DNA from: Deltaproteobacteria bacterium
GTDB lineage: Bacteria; Myxococcota_A; UBA9042; PHBI01
DNA length: 64,000 nucleotides
Direction of reading: 5' to 3'
Assembly: GCA_020632715.1 (NCBI GenBank)
Contig: JACKFA010000007.1
Span: forward strand, 62,001-126,000
This document shows positions 1 to 8,877 of this stretch, in pieces. Within the stretch, counting starts at the first letter, position 1, and every line of letters starts with the position of its first letter. The translations under genes and the position numbers were made by a program. The notes under the pieces were generated by a model. The model made no database searches. It saw nothing but the letters and a program-made list of their open reading frames with translations, and was not told where the DNA came from.

Positions 1-1842
1 GAGCCGGTACGGCTTGTGGAGGAGCCCCTGCGCGCCCGCGTCCATGAGCCCGCGCACGGCCTCGTCGTTGCCGAAGCCCGTGCAGAGCACGACGCGCACG
101 TCCCGATCGAGCTCCCTCAGCGCGTGGAAGCAGCTCTCGCCGTCCATCTCGGGCATCACGAGGTCGAGGAGCACCAGATCGAACGGCGGGTGCGCGTGCT
201 CGAACACCGCGATCGCCTGGATCCCGTCGTTCGCGGTGACCGCGGTGTAGCCGAGGCTCTCGAGCATCCGCGCCGCCACGCGCCGCGCGACCTCCTCGTC
301 GTCGACGACCAGGATCCGCCCCCCCGACGCCGGCGTCGCGGCGCGCGTGAGCGCCGCCCGCGGCACCTCGTCGCACGCCGGCAGCAGCACCGAGAAGGTC
401 GTCCCCTTCCCGCGCTCCGTCTCCACCGTGATGGCGCCGCCGTGGTTCCGCACGATGCCGTACGCCATCGCGAGCCCCATCCCGGTGCCGCGCGTGCCCT
501 CGCGCGTGGTCACGAACGGCTCGAACAGCTTGTCGCGCACCTCGTCCGGGATTCCGACCCCCTCGTCGATAACGTCGACGAGGACGTGCTCGGCGCCCGG
601 GACGCCGTCCGCGGCGACGTGACGCACGCGGAAGGTGAGCGTCCCACCGTCGGGCATCGCGTCGCGCGCGTTCAGCGCCATGTTGAAGAACACGAGCTGG
701 AGCTGGTTCGGATCGCCCATGACGACGGGCGTCTTCTCGGCGCGCTCGTGCACGACGCGGAGCCGCTTGTCGAGGCTGTGCTGGAGCAGCTCGATCAGCT
801 CGTCGACGAGGTCGTCGAGCTGGACCGGGCGCGTCTCGTACTTGCCCTGGCGCGCGAAGCCGAGCAGCTGCCGCGTGAGGTTCCCCGCCTGCTGCGCGGT
901 CTCGATGATCGTCTGCGTCAGGCTCTTGGCCTCGTCCGGGAGGCGCGCGTCGAGCAGCAGCAGCTCCGCCGAGCCGAGGATCCCGACGAGGAGGTTGTTG
1001 AAGTCGTGCGCGACCCCGCCCGCGACGCGGCCTATCGCCTGCATCTTGCGCGCCTGGAACGCCTTCTCGTCGACCCGCTTCCGGTCGGTGATGTCGACGA
1101 ACGTGACGAGCGCCCCGAGGAACTCGCCCGTCAGCGGCCCGCGCACCGGGACCGCGGTGAAGATGGCCCACGCCATGGTGCCGTCCGGTCGGCGGACGCC
1201 GATCGTCAGCGGCGGCTGCGGGCGCTGCGTCCCGAGGCAGCGCGCGACGGGGTAGTCTTCCACGGGGCAGGGCTCGCCGTTCTCGTAGAACGTGGCGGGA
1301 GCGAAGTCCTCGATGTAGCGCCGCGTGAGGACGTCGTAGCTGAGCCCGAGGAGCTCGCGCGCGACCGTGTTCGCGACGCGCACGGCGCCCGCGGTGTCGA
1401 CGAAGACGACGCCGCCAGGGACGTTGTCGATGATGGTGCGCTTGAGCTGGCTGTCCGCGTCGAGCTGGTGCTCGGCGAGGTCGGGCACGTCGATGGGCGT
1501 GAGGAAGCCGGTGACGACGGCCTGGCCGTCGGCAGAGGGCACCACGCGCCCCTGGTCGGTGACCCAGCGCACGTCGCCGTCGTGCCCGATCCACCGGTAC
1601 TGCAGCGCGAAGCGATCGCGATCCGGTCCGAGCGATGACAGCCGCTCGAGCACCAGCGGGCGGTCGTCGTGGTGGATGTACGACGCGAACGACGCGCGCG
1701 GGCCGTCGGGCTCGAGGCCGAGGCGGCCGACGTCGCCCACGAGCGCGTCGAAGGCCGCGTCGAAGGAGGCTGGCCGACGGTACACGAGCCCGGGCAGTCC
1801 AACAGAATCCGGCGCGGCGGCTGGCGTGTCCCACAGGCCCAT
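1..1842 (-). CDS. Hybrid sensor histidine kinase (PAS-HisKA-HATPase-receiver), 3' end cut by window
   Basis: This is a soluble sensor kinase that should autophosphorylate and pass phosphate to its own receiver domain; no membrane helix is seen. Reading from 1842, the first 240 residues look like two PAS domains (RWIGHDGDVRWV and a second sensor segment ending FVDITDRKRVDE). The dimerisation box GGVAHDFNNLL follows with phospho-His at residue 279, then the N-box FFNMALNARDAMPDGG, DEGVGIP and GTGMGLAMAYGI of the ATPase. The receiver has Asp560 in LLDLVMPEMDG and Lys610 in HKPY, so only its last helix is missing. An in-frame ATG at 1896 would add 18 residues, but that stretch has AAA-AAA and TGT codons foreign to this genome and sits in a T-tract, so 1842 is preferred. 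No clear ribosome-binding site is visible. The input signal and partner genes are unknown. Confidence 0.88.
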   Translation of the reverse strand, partial: MGLWDTPAAAPDSVGLPGLVYRRPASFDAAFDALVGDVGRLGLEPDGPRASFASYIHHDDRPLVLERLSSLGPDRDRFALQYRWIGHDGDVRWVTDQGRVVPSADGQAVVTGFLTPIDVPDLAEHQLDADSQLKRTIIDNVPGGVVFVDTAGAVRVANTVARELLGLSYDVLTRRYIEDFAPATFYENGEPCPVEDYPVARCLGTQRPQPPLTIGVRRPDGTMAWAIFTAVPVRGPLTGEFLGALVTFVDITDRKRVDEKAFQARKMQAIGRVAGGVAHDFNNLLVGILGSAELLLLDARLPDEAKSLTQTIIETAQQAGNLTRQLLGFARQGKYETRPVQLDDLVDELIELLQHSLDKRLRVVHERAEKTPVVMGDPNQLQLVFFNMALNARDAMPDGGTLTFRVRHVAADGVPGAEHVLVDVIDEGVGIPDEVRDKLFEPFVTTREGTRGTGMGLAMAYGIVRNHGGAITVETERGKGTTFSVLLPACDEVPRAALTRAATPASGGRILVVDDEEVARRVAARMLESLGYTAVTANDGIQAIAVFEHAHPPFDLVLLDLVMPEMDGESCFHALRELDRDVRVVLCTGFGNDEAVRGLMDAGAQGLLHKPYRL

Positions 1843-2163
1843 ACAGTTTTTTTTGTAACAGACGTCCGACGCGGAGTCACGCGCCCGTCGTGCCATCGTG
1901 AACGGGACCCCGCCGCGAACGGGGCGGATCTCCGGCGCTGTGTGAAATGACCCAGCGGCGAGCGCAAACCGTGAACGGAGTTCACGTCAGCCGCCAGGAG
2001 CGCGCCTGCGCGTCGTCTGCGCGTCACCGCGCCCGCCGAGGCCGCGGCACGGGGTGAGCACGCTTTGAGCAGTCATCCGTCGACCGTGGCGGCGGGCGCC
2101 GTGGTTCACTCCAGCGTGGCGCCGCGCTCGCCCGCGCCGGCGCACGTCGCGCAGGGAGACACC
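1843..2163. other. Divergent intergenic region
   Basis: This stretch separates the minus-strand kinase from the plus-strand Cys-rich lipoprotein and should hold both promoters. I see a run of eight T residues just upstream of the kinase start and a perfect palindrome at 1971-1985. I could not pick out a convincing -35/-10 pair for either direction. Confidence 0.5.
1971..1985. repeat. Palindrome GTGAAC-GGA-GTTCAC (site 1 of 3)
   Basis: Perfect 6-bp arms around GGA. The same motif with centre GGC recurs at 17105-17125 and 33260-33280, so it is probably a binding site for a dimeric DNA-binding protein. This copy lies in the divergent spacer. Confidence 0.6.
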
Positions 2164-5100
2164 ATGAGAGCTGCATTGACGCGTCCCCGCTGGGTCGTCG
2201 CCGTCTGCGCCATCCTGGTCGCGGGGCCGGCTTGCGGTGACAGCGAGACCGCCGGGGTCGACGCCTCCGCGGCGGACAGCGTCGCGACCGACATCGTCAC
2301 GGACACGACCAGCGAGGAGCTCGACAGCGGCGACACACCGCCTGACGCCGTCGCGGACGGCGACGGTCCCGAGGACACCGACCGCGCCGACGTCGAGGAG
2401 GTCGCGGAGGACGTCGACGTGGCCGACGGCCACAGCCCCGACGCCGACGTGGACCCGACGGACAGCGGCGCGGCGGACGCCGACGCCGACGACGCCGCCG
2501 ACGCCGACACGGACGTCGCCCTCGACGCCGACGCCGGCGCCGACGCCTCCGGCGAGGACGTGGCCCCCGACGCCGACGAGGACGCCGGCGACGCCGTCGC
2601 GGACGGTGACGACGGCGGCGACACCGCCGTGGCCATCGACTGCGCAGAGCAGGACACCGCGTGCGTCCGCTTCGTGCGCGACGGCGCGAGCGGCGTCTGC
2701 GTCCCGATCGATCGGCCCCCCGGCACGGTCTGCGACGATGGCGACGGCTGCACGCTGAACGACACCTGCGCGAGCGGCGTCTGCGTGCCCGGGACCGCCC
2801 TCGCGTGCCGCCCGCCCGGCCCCTGCGAGGGCCCCGGCGTGTGCGCGCCCGCGACGGGCACGTGCGCCTTCCCGACCCTCGACGACGGCGTGACCTGCGG
2901 CGACGGGGATCCGTGCACGACCGACGACGTCTGCACGGGCGGGATCTGCGCCGGCACGGCCCGGGACTGCGACGACAACGTCGCCTGCACCCTCGACGCC
3001 TGCGATCCGGGCGCCGGCTCCTGCGTCCACGACCCCGCGCCGTGCGAGTGCCAGAGCGACGACGACTGCGACGACCACGACGATTGCACGGGTGACGAGA
3101 CGTGCGACCCGGACCTCGGGACCTGCGTCGCCGGCACGCGCGTCGATTGCTCGCAGTTCGACACGGCCTGCCTCCGCGGGACATGCGACCAGGACGTCCT
3201 CGGCTTCTGCACCGCGGTGCCGCGCGACGACGGCCTCCTCTGCGATGACGGCAGCGGCTGCACCGTGGATGACGCGTGCCACGACGGGATCTGCTGGGGC
3301 GTGCCGCGGAGCTGCCCCGCGGGCGGCCCGTGCGGCGCCCCGGGGTTCTGCGACCTGGACAGCGGGGTCTGCGCCGCCGCGCCCGCCGAGGGCAGCACGT
3401 GCAGCGACGGCGACGCCTGCACGACGGTCGACACGTGTCAGGGCGGGGCGTGCGTCGGCGAGGGCGCGAAGGTCTGCCCCGCCGGTGACGCCTGCCGCTT
3501 CCCCGCGACCTGCAACCCCGTGTCCGGCGCCTGCAGCCAGACGAACCGGGCCGACGCGACCCCCTGCGACGACGGCGACGCGTGCAGCGTCGGCGACGCG
3601 TGCTCCGGCGGCGTGTGCGCCCCGGGCGCGCCGATGGCCTGCCTCGAGGGCGGTCCCTGCGCGGTCGACGCGCCAGGCGCCTGTGAGGATGGCGTCTGCC
3701 AGTACGAGCACCGGGCCCAGGGCTCGCGCTGCGACGACGGCGATCCCTGCACCCTCCGCGACGCGTGCGACGCCACCGGCGGCTGCGTCGGCGCTCCCGT
3801 CACGTGCACCACGCCGGGGGCAGCCTGCCGCGTCCCGGTCGGGGTCTGCGGGGCGACCGGCGCGTGCGAGTACGCGGCGGCCGATGACGGCACCGGCTGC
3901 GACGACGGCGACGCCTGCACCGACGACAGCTGCCACGGCGGGGTCTGCGTCGGCGCGCCGGTCGTCTGTGACAACGACGATCCCGACTGCACCGTCGTCG
4001 CCTGCGTCGCCGCCACGGGCTGCGTCCCGAGCCCGCGCTACGACAACGCCCGCGGCGACTTCGCGCGCGTCCTCGCGGCGAGCACCGCCACGACGGCCAC
4101 CCACACGCGCCTCGACGACGGCACCATCGCCATCGTCGGGACCCTCACCGGCGCCACCCAGTTCGCGCCGACCCTCGTCCTCGCGACCGGCGGCGCGGCG
4201 CAAGGCCTCTACCGCGTCGACCTGCCCCCCGGCGGGAGCGTCGCGACCCGCGGCGTCGTGTTCGCCGAGGGCGCGGTGCTCGCGGCCGACGTGGTGCTCC
4301 CCCAATCGGACGCGGGCCTCATCGTGGCCGGGTCGTTCAACGGCGCGGTCCGGTTCGGGACGGGCGAGACCGGCGTGGACGCGGCTACGAGCGGGACCGT
4401 CGAGAGCTTCGTCGCGCGCTTCGACGCCGATGGGCACGCGCTCTGGGTGCGCCTCATCCGCGGCGGCATCCTCACGGGCGTGACGAGCGGCAGCGTCCAC
4501 GGCGCGAACGGCAACGTGGCGTTCGCCGGGATCAGCGCCCTCGCCCCCACCTTCGACGGTGTCGAGCCCCCGACGACGCTCGCCGGCGGCGGCACCTGGG
4601 TCGCGGTGTACGGGGCCGACGGTACGCTCATGATGGCGACGCGAGCGGCCTCCGTGGCGATGGCGCGGTCCGTGGTGAGCTACGTCACCGGGACCCGGGT
4701 CCGCCTCGTCGGCGTGTGGGACGCCGCCTCGGTCGTCGTCGGCTCGGGCCCGACCGCGACGACGATCTCGCGGTCTCCGAACTTCGGCGGGGCGAAGGAG
4801 GGGCTCCTCGCGGTCTTCGAGCTCGACGGCGCGGTCGCGTACGCGCGCTCCGTGTTCGGTGACGTGGGGGCCGGCCGCCTCGCGTATCTCGGGACGGACA
4901 GCGCGGTGGGGGTCGCGGCGTTCACCGTGGGCGCCGTCGGAGCGGCGACCCAGGGGCTCCCGTTCGCGGTCGGCGGCACCGACGACGTCGCGCTCTACAC
5001 GTTCAACGACGCCGGCTCGCCGCTGAAGCAGGTGGTCATCGGCGGGAGCGGCCAGCAGGAGCTCCTCGGGCTCACGAGCGCCGGCGGCTCCGAGCTCGTC

Positions 5101-5478
5101 GCGCTCGTGCGGAGCACCGGGGAGCTCGCGATCTGGGCGCAGGCGTCGCACGGCCCGGGCGCCCCGACGACGGCGCCGACGTTCACCGCGTCGTCGGCGT
5201 CCGACGAGGTCTTCATCCTGAAGTGCCGTGCCGACGGGAGCCTCGTCTGGGCTCACTCCCTCGGGCTCTCGGGGGCTGGGCTCCTCGCGACCGCCGCGTC
5301 CCAGCTCACCCTCGACGAGGACGACGGCGCGGCCTTCGTCCTCACGGGGCACCTGACCGGCGCGACGACGGCGCTGGCCTCGTCGCCCTGGCCGCTCGCC
5401 CCGAACGGGACCGCGGCGACCACCTTCGTGATGCGCGTGGACTCCGAGGACGCCTGGGAGCAGTGCGTGGCAGACTGA
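2164..5478 (+). CDS. Large surface lipoprotein: Asp-rich stalk, CDDGDxCT Cys-rich repeats, SBBP-like C-terminal region
   Basis: An 1104-residue lipoprotein, probably displayed on the outer membrane. The start at 2164 is chosen because AGGGAG lies just upstream and the protein then opens with a clean signal ending AGPAC (lipobox Cys24). Residues 25-155 are almost only Asp, Ala, Val and Thr, a flexible acidic stalk. About residues 155-630 hold roughly a dozen Cys-rich units of the type CDDGDxCTxxDxCxxGxC. The last 470 residues carry repeated motifs such as FVARFDADGHALWVRLI and FILKCRADGSLVWAHSL, which resemble SBBP beta-propeller blades. The gene stands alone between a kinase and an ATPase. 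The same Cys-rich unit recurs in the protein at 60849-64000. Its role is unknown; adhesion or carbohydrate contact is only a guess. A longer frame from 2065 is open but has no signal-peptide logic. Confidence 0.88.
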   Translation: MRAALTRPRWVVAVCAILVAGPACGDSETAGVDASAADSVATDIVTDTTSEELDSGDTPPDAVADGDGPEDTDRADVEEVAEDVDVADGHSPDADVDPTDSGAADADADDAADADTDVALDADAGADASGEDVAPDADEDAGDAVADGDDGGDTAVAIDCAEQDTACVRFVRDGASGVCVPIDRPPGTVCDDGDGCTLNDTCASGVCVPGTALACRPPGPCEGPGVCAPATGTCAFPTLDDGVTCGDGDPCTTDDVCTGGICAGTARDCDDNVACTLDACDPGAGSCVHDPAPCECQSDDDCDDHDDCTGDETCDPDLGTCVAGTRVDCSQFDTACLRGTCDQDVLGFCTAVPRDDGLLCDDGSGCTVDDACHDGICWGVPRSCPAGGPCGAPGFCDLDSGVCAAAPAEGSTCSDGDACTTVDTCQGGACVGEGAKVCPAGDACRFPATCNPVSGACSQTNRADATPCDDGDACSVGDACSGGVCAPGAPMACLEGGPCAVDAPGACEDGVCQYEHRAQGSRCDDGDPCTLRDACDATGGCVGAPVTCTTPGAACRVPVGVCGATGACEYAAADDGTGCDDGDACTDDSCHGGVCVGAPVVCDNDDPDCTVVACVAATGCVPSPRYDNARGDFARVLAASTATTATHTRLDDGTIAIVGTLTGATQFAPTLVLATGGAAQGLYRVDLPPGGSVATRGVVFAEGAVLAADVVLPQSDAGLIVAGSFNGAVRFGTGETGVDAATSGTVESFVARFDADGHALWVRLIRGGILTGVTSGSVHGANGNVAFAGISALAPTFDGVEPPTTLAGGGTWVAVYGADGTLMMATRAASVAMARSVVSYVTGTRVRLVGVWDAASVVVGSGPTATTISRSPNFGGAKEGLLAVFELDGAVAYARSVFGDVGAGRLAYLGTDSAVGVAAFTVGAVGAATQGLPFAVGGTDDVALYTFNDAGSPLKQVVIGGSGQQELLGLTSAGGSELVALVRSTGELAIWAQASHGPGAPTTAPTFTASSASDEVFILKCRADGSLVWAHSLGLSGAGLLATAASQLTLDEDDGAAFVLTGHLTGATTALASSPWPLAPNGTAATTFVMRVDSEDAWEQCVAD

Positions 5479-5493
5479 CGCGCAGCGCGCCGC

Positions 5494-7467
5494 TCAAGGC
5501 CCGGTGGCGAGGGAGCACGCGAGCTCCGCGAGCCAGAGCGCTTCGGTGACCGCCGCGACGCCGGCCGCGAGCGCGCGACGGTACGTGGCGAACGAGAGGC
5601 CGAGCTCCGCCGCCGCGGCGAGCTGCTTTGGAGCCGGGGTCACGTAGGTGCGGTGCATCACGCCGCGCACGCGCTCGTCTGCGGCGGTGACCTCGGCGAT
5701 GGTGTCCTCGAGCAGCGCGCGCAGCGCGGCGCCGATCGCCTCCGAGGGCGTCGCCACCAGCTCCCGCAGGGTGACGGCGCGCACGGCGACCGGCGTCCGC
5801 GCGAGCCGGGTCCCGGCGAGGCGCTGTGGGTCGCTCATGACGCGCAGCGCGTCGCGCACGGCGAGCGTGAACTCGTCGCGATCGAGCGCCTCGATCGCGG
5901 GCGGGAGCGCCATCGCGACCGGGAAGAGCTGCGCGTGGAACCACCCCGCGATGTCGCGGACCCGCAGGTCCTGGAGGACGACGTAGAAGTCCATGTCACC
6001 GACGCGGACCACCTCGAACAGGCCGAGCCCCTGGGTGTGCTCGATCATGGGCCGCCACAGCTCGACCGGCCCCACGGTCGAGCAGATGCCCGCGAGCCCG
6101 CCGCGCCCGAGCCCCATGGCGAGGGCCATCATCATGATGCGCATGTTGCCGGCCGCCGACGCGAAGCCCTCGCGCGCGCTGACGGCGAGCCGCGAGAACA
6201 TGAGGCTCGCCTCGGGTCGGTAGCCGAGCCGGGCCACGAGCGCGCGCGCGGCGGCGACGACCGGGTCGTCGACCGGGGTGTCCTCGAAGAGGAGCGCCGT
6301 GTCGAGGACGCACGCGACCTCGCTCGGCTCGCCGTCCTCGCCCTCGAGGACGTGCACGGTCGCGCGCCCTCGCTCGATCCACGCGGCCGCGTGCTCGAGG
6401 TTCTCGCGCGAGACCACCTCGGAGAGCAGGCCTCGAAACGCCGCGACGTCCTCGAGGACGCGCTGCGGCCCGGGTACGATGGCGCCGCGGTGCGCGGCGA
6501 TGCGGCAATAGACCGGGTGGTCTATCAGGAGGTGACCCGCGTCGGGGAGCGCCGGCGCCCCGTGCTCGCGGAGCCGCGCGACCACGCGCTCGGCCACCGC
6601 CGCGAAGAGGCGCTCGTAGCGGGCGCGGTCGCGCCACTTCGCGTCGGCCCGGAGGGCGTCGCGGATGAGGTCGTGCGGGTAGACCCCGTCCCGGTCACGG
6701 TGGGCCCAGCCCTGCTCGACCATGGCGGACAGCGCGGCGGAGAGCCGCTCCGGCGGGACCTTCGGGAACAGTTCCCAGAGGAGCGCGTCGGTCGTGCGCC
6801 GCGCGATGCTGCAGACGGTGTTGACGTCCCGCGTCAGCGCGGCGTCGCGCGCGAGCCCTGCGCTCGTGACGAGCGCGACCACGAGCTCCGGGGAGGCGTC
6901 GAGGCCATCGTTCACGAAGGCGTCGAGGTCGGTGACGCGCGAGGCGAGGACCAACGCGAGCGGGTGACCGTGGCAGAGCTCGGAGACGACGTCGTGCGCG
7001 ACCTCGGGCACCCCCCAGTGGCTCAGGAGCGCGGCCGCGGCTTCGGGGGACAGGCGGTCGAGGCCCAGGGCGAGGAAGCCGCCGGGGCCGAGCTCCGCGG
7101 CCCATCTCGGGTCCGGGGGCTCGCGTGACGCCACGATCAGCCGCGCGCCCGAAGGGAGGCGCGGGAGGACCTGGCGCCGGATGAGCTCGGAGAGGCCGGG
7201 GCGCTGCTCGAGCCCGTCGATGACGGTGAGCTCGGCGGCCCGCACGCGGGCGACCAGCTCGCTGAGATCCGACGGCAGCGCCGTGCTGTCGACCTCGTCG
7301 GTGGCGAGCGTGGGGTGCGCGGCGAGGAACGCGCGGACGAGCGTCGACTTCCCGATGCCGCCCACGCCCCAGACGTAGGCGACGCGCGGGCCGGCGCCGT
7401 CGAGGACCGGCAGGAGCGCGTCGAGCTCGGCCTCGCGGCCGAACAGGTGGGGGGGGATCGCTACCAT
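5494..7467 (-). CDS. STAND-type AAA/NB-ARC ATPase
   Basis: A 657-residue signal-transduction ATPase. The N-terminus FGREAELDALL is the usual entry to STAND domains. The Walker A GVGGIGKST is at residues 34-42, a hydrophobic strand with Asp (LTVIDGLEQ) is the Walker B, and about residues 120-300 look like the helical NB-ARC part. The C-terminal 60 residues (LAAAAELGLSFATYRRALAAG then LW) match the sigma-like helix-turn-helix tail seen in some bacterial STAND ATPases; this is from memory of the family. Start 7467 gives MVAIPPHLFGRE. The upstream start at 7530 adds 21 Arg-rich residues without similarity. Signal and output are unknown. It is followed by a lipoprotein gene in the opposite strand and is not clearly in an operon. 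Confidence 0.82.
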   Translation of the reverse strand: MVAIPPHLFGREAELDALLPVLDGAGPRVAYVWGVGGIGKSTLVRAFLAAHPTLATDEVDSTALPSDLSELVARVRAAELTVIDGLEQRPGLSELIRRQVLPRLPSGARLIVASREPPDPRWAAELGPGGFLALGLDRLSPEAAAALLSHWGVPEVAHDVVSELCHGHPLALVLASRVTDLDAFVNDGLDASPELVVALVTSAGLARDAALTRDVNTVCSIARRTTDALLWELFPKVPPERLSAALSAMVEQGWAHRDRDGVYPHDLIRDALRADAKWRDRARYERLFAAVAERVVARLREHGAPALPDAGHLLIDHPVYCRIAAHRGAIVPGPQRVLEDVAAFRGLLSEVVSRENLEHAAAWIERGRATVHVLEGEDGEPSEVACVLDTALLFEDTPVDDPVVAAARALVARLGYRPEASLMFSRLAVSAREGFASAAGNMRIMMMALAMGLGRGGLAGICSTVGPVELWRPMIEHTQGLGLFEVVRVGDMDFYVVLQDLRVRDIAGWFHAQLFPVAMALPPAIEALDRDEFTLAVRDALRVMSDPQRLAGTRLARTPVAVRAVTLRELVATPSEAIGAALRALLEDTIAEVTAADERVRGVMHRTYVTPAPKQLAAAAELGLSFATYRRALAAGVAAVTEALWLAELACSLATGP

Positions 7468-7548
7468 GACGGAATCGTCCGAACGATTAGCACGCGCGCG
7501 CCGACCGCGCCATTCGGTGGGCCGCCCCACCGGCGGCCGACACCTCGA

Positions 7549-8877
7549 TCAAGCGCTGCCGGCGGCGTCGGCGCGCGCGGGCACCTCGCGCCGCGGCTCG
7601 AGCCCGCCGGCGCCCTGCGCGCGGGCGGCGGCGGCGAGGAGCACGGGGATCGCCATGCGCACGACGTCGAGGCTCGGATCGAGCTGCTTCCCGAGCCCCT
7701 CGGCCACCACGAGCGCGATGTTCACCACCGTGAACGACGGGTCGATGGTCACGCGGAAGCGCCGCAGGATGTTCATGACGCCGCCCACGATCTCGCTGAT
7801 CTCGACCTCGCCGAGCGCGCGCCCGTGGAAGCGGTCGAAGTGCTCGACGAGCGCGCGCTCGTACGCGGCGTAGTCGATCTTCCCGACCGACGGCGCGTAG
7901 ACGTAGAGGAGGCGCGCCACCTCGGCCCCGTCCTGCTGCCCGAGGGCGAGGAAGGTGGCCGTCCACGGGCGCATCATCGCGCGGTCGATCGTCGCGACGA
8001 GCCCGAGGTCGATGAAGATCACGCGCCCGTCGTCGGTGAGGATGATGTTGCCCGGGTGGAGGTCGGCGTGGACGAAGCCGTCGACGAAGACCATCTTGAG
8101 GATCGCCTCCGCGCCGAGGCGCGCGAGGCGCGCGCGGTCCCCGCCGACCTCGTCCGGCTGGCTCCCCTTCACCCCCTTCACGAGCTCCATCGCGAGCACG
8201 CGCGACGTCGTCAGCTCCGGGTAGAGGCGCGGCACGCCGAAGTCCGGGAACGCGGCGAACATCTCGGCGAAGCGCAGGTTGTTCGCGGCCTCGACGCGGA
8301 AGTCGAGCTGCCCCTCGAGCGCGTCGGTGAAGCGCTTCACGGAGCCCGGCAGCGAGAGCGGCTTCAGGCTCGGGATCACGTGCAGCGCGCGCGCCCAGAA
8401 GCCGAGGATGGCGGCGTCGCCGCGGATCCGCCGGTCGACCCCGGGGCGCTGGATCTTGAGCGCGAGCTCCTCCCCCGTGTCGAGGACCGCGCGGTGCACC
8501 TGCGCGACCGAGGCCGCCGCGATGGGCGTCTCGTCGACGTGCGCGAGGCGCGCGCGGGCCGCGGGCGCGAGCTCGCGGTCGAGGACCGCCTGGATGGCCG
8601 GCCAGCGCTCGGGGGCGACCTGGTCCTGGAGGCGCGAGAGCGGCTCGATGTAGCCCGGGCCGAGGAGATCGGGGCGCGTCGAGAGGATCTGCCCGAACTT
8701 GATGAAGGTCGCGCCGAGCCGCTCGCAGGTGGTCGCCATGACCTGCCCGCGCAGCCGCTCCTTCGCGGCCGGCGCGAGGCGCCAGCGCACGGCCCGCCGC
8801 GCGCCGTACGAGACGAACGCCCAGAGCACGACCAGCGAGATCCAGATGGCGCGGGGGACGAGCCAGAGGCGGCGCAT
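7549..8877 (-). CDS. ABC1/AarF/UbiB-family atypical kinase
   Basis: A 442-residue member of the protein-kinase-like ABC1 family, which supports quinone or isoprenoid lipid metabolism. A single N-terminal membrane segment (about residues 4-28) anchors it. The family signatures are all present: KFGQ in TFIKFGQILSTRPDLL, the Ala-rich loop PIAAASVAQVH, Lys in ALKIQRPG, the E..LD..EA.N element, VHADLHPGN with the catalytic Asp, and IDLG in place of DFG. Its ATG overlaps the hisD stop by one base (TGATG), so it is translated as the last gene of the his operon. That is an unusual partner, since the family is normally tied to ubiquinone synthesis. No ubi genes are nearby. Confidence 0.9.
   Translation of the reverse strand: MRRLWLVPRAIWISLVVLWAFVSYGARRAVRWRLAPAAKERLRGQVMATTCERLGATFIKFGQILSTRPDLLGPGYIEPLSRLQDQVAPERWPAIQAVLDRELAPAARARLAHVDETPIAAASVAQVHRAVLDTGEELALKIQRPGVDRRIRGDAAILGFWARALHVIPSLKPLSLPGSVKRFTDALEGQLDFRVEAANNLRFAEMFAAFPDFGVPRLYPELTTSRVLAMELVKGVKGSQPDEVGGDRARLARLGAEAILKMVFVDGFVHADLHPGNIILTDDGRVIFIDLGLVATIDRAMMRPWTATFLALGQQDGAEVARLLYVYAPSVGKIDYAAYERALVEHFDRFHGRALGEVEISEIVGGVMNILRRFRVTIDPSFTVVNIALVVAEGLGKQLDPSLDVVRMAIPVLLAAAARAQGAGGLEPRREVPARADAAGSA

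Noticed and set aside
1987..5352. A long minus-strand frame opposite the Cys-rich lipoprotein
   Set aside because: Low-complexity Arg/Ala/Val sequence, no motif, no ribosome-binding site. It mirrors the repeats of the real gene.
5494..7467. STAND ATPase as an Avs-type antiphage protein
   Set aside because: No N-terminal nuclease or other effector domain and no target-sensing repeat array. The C-terminal tail looks like a transcription-type helix-turn-helix.
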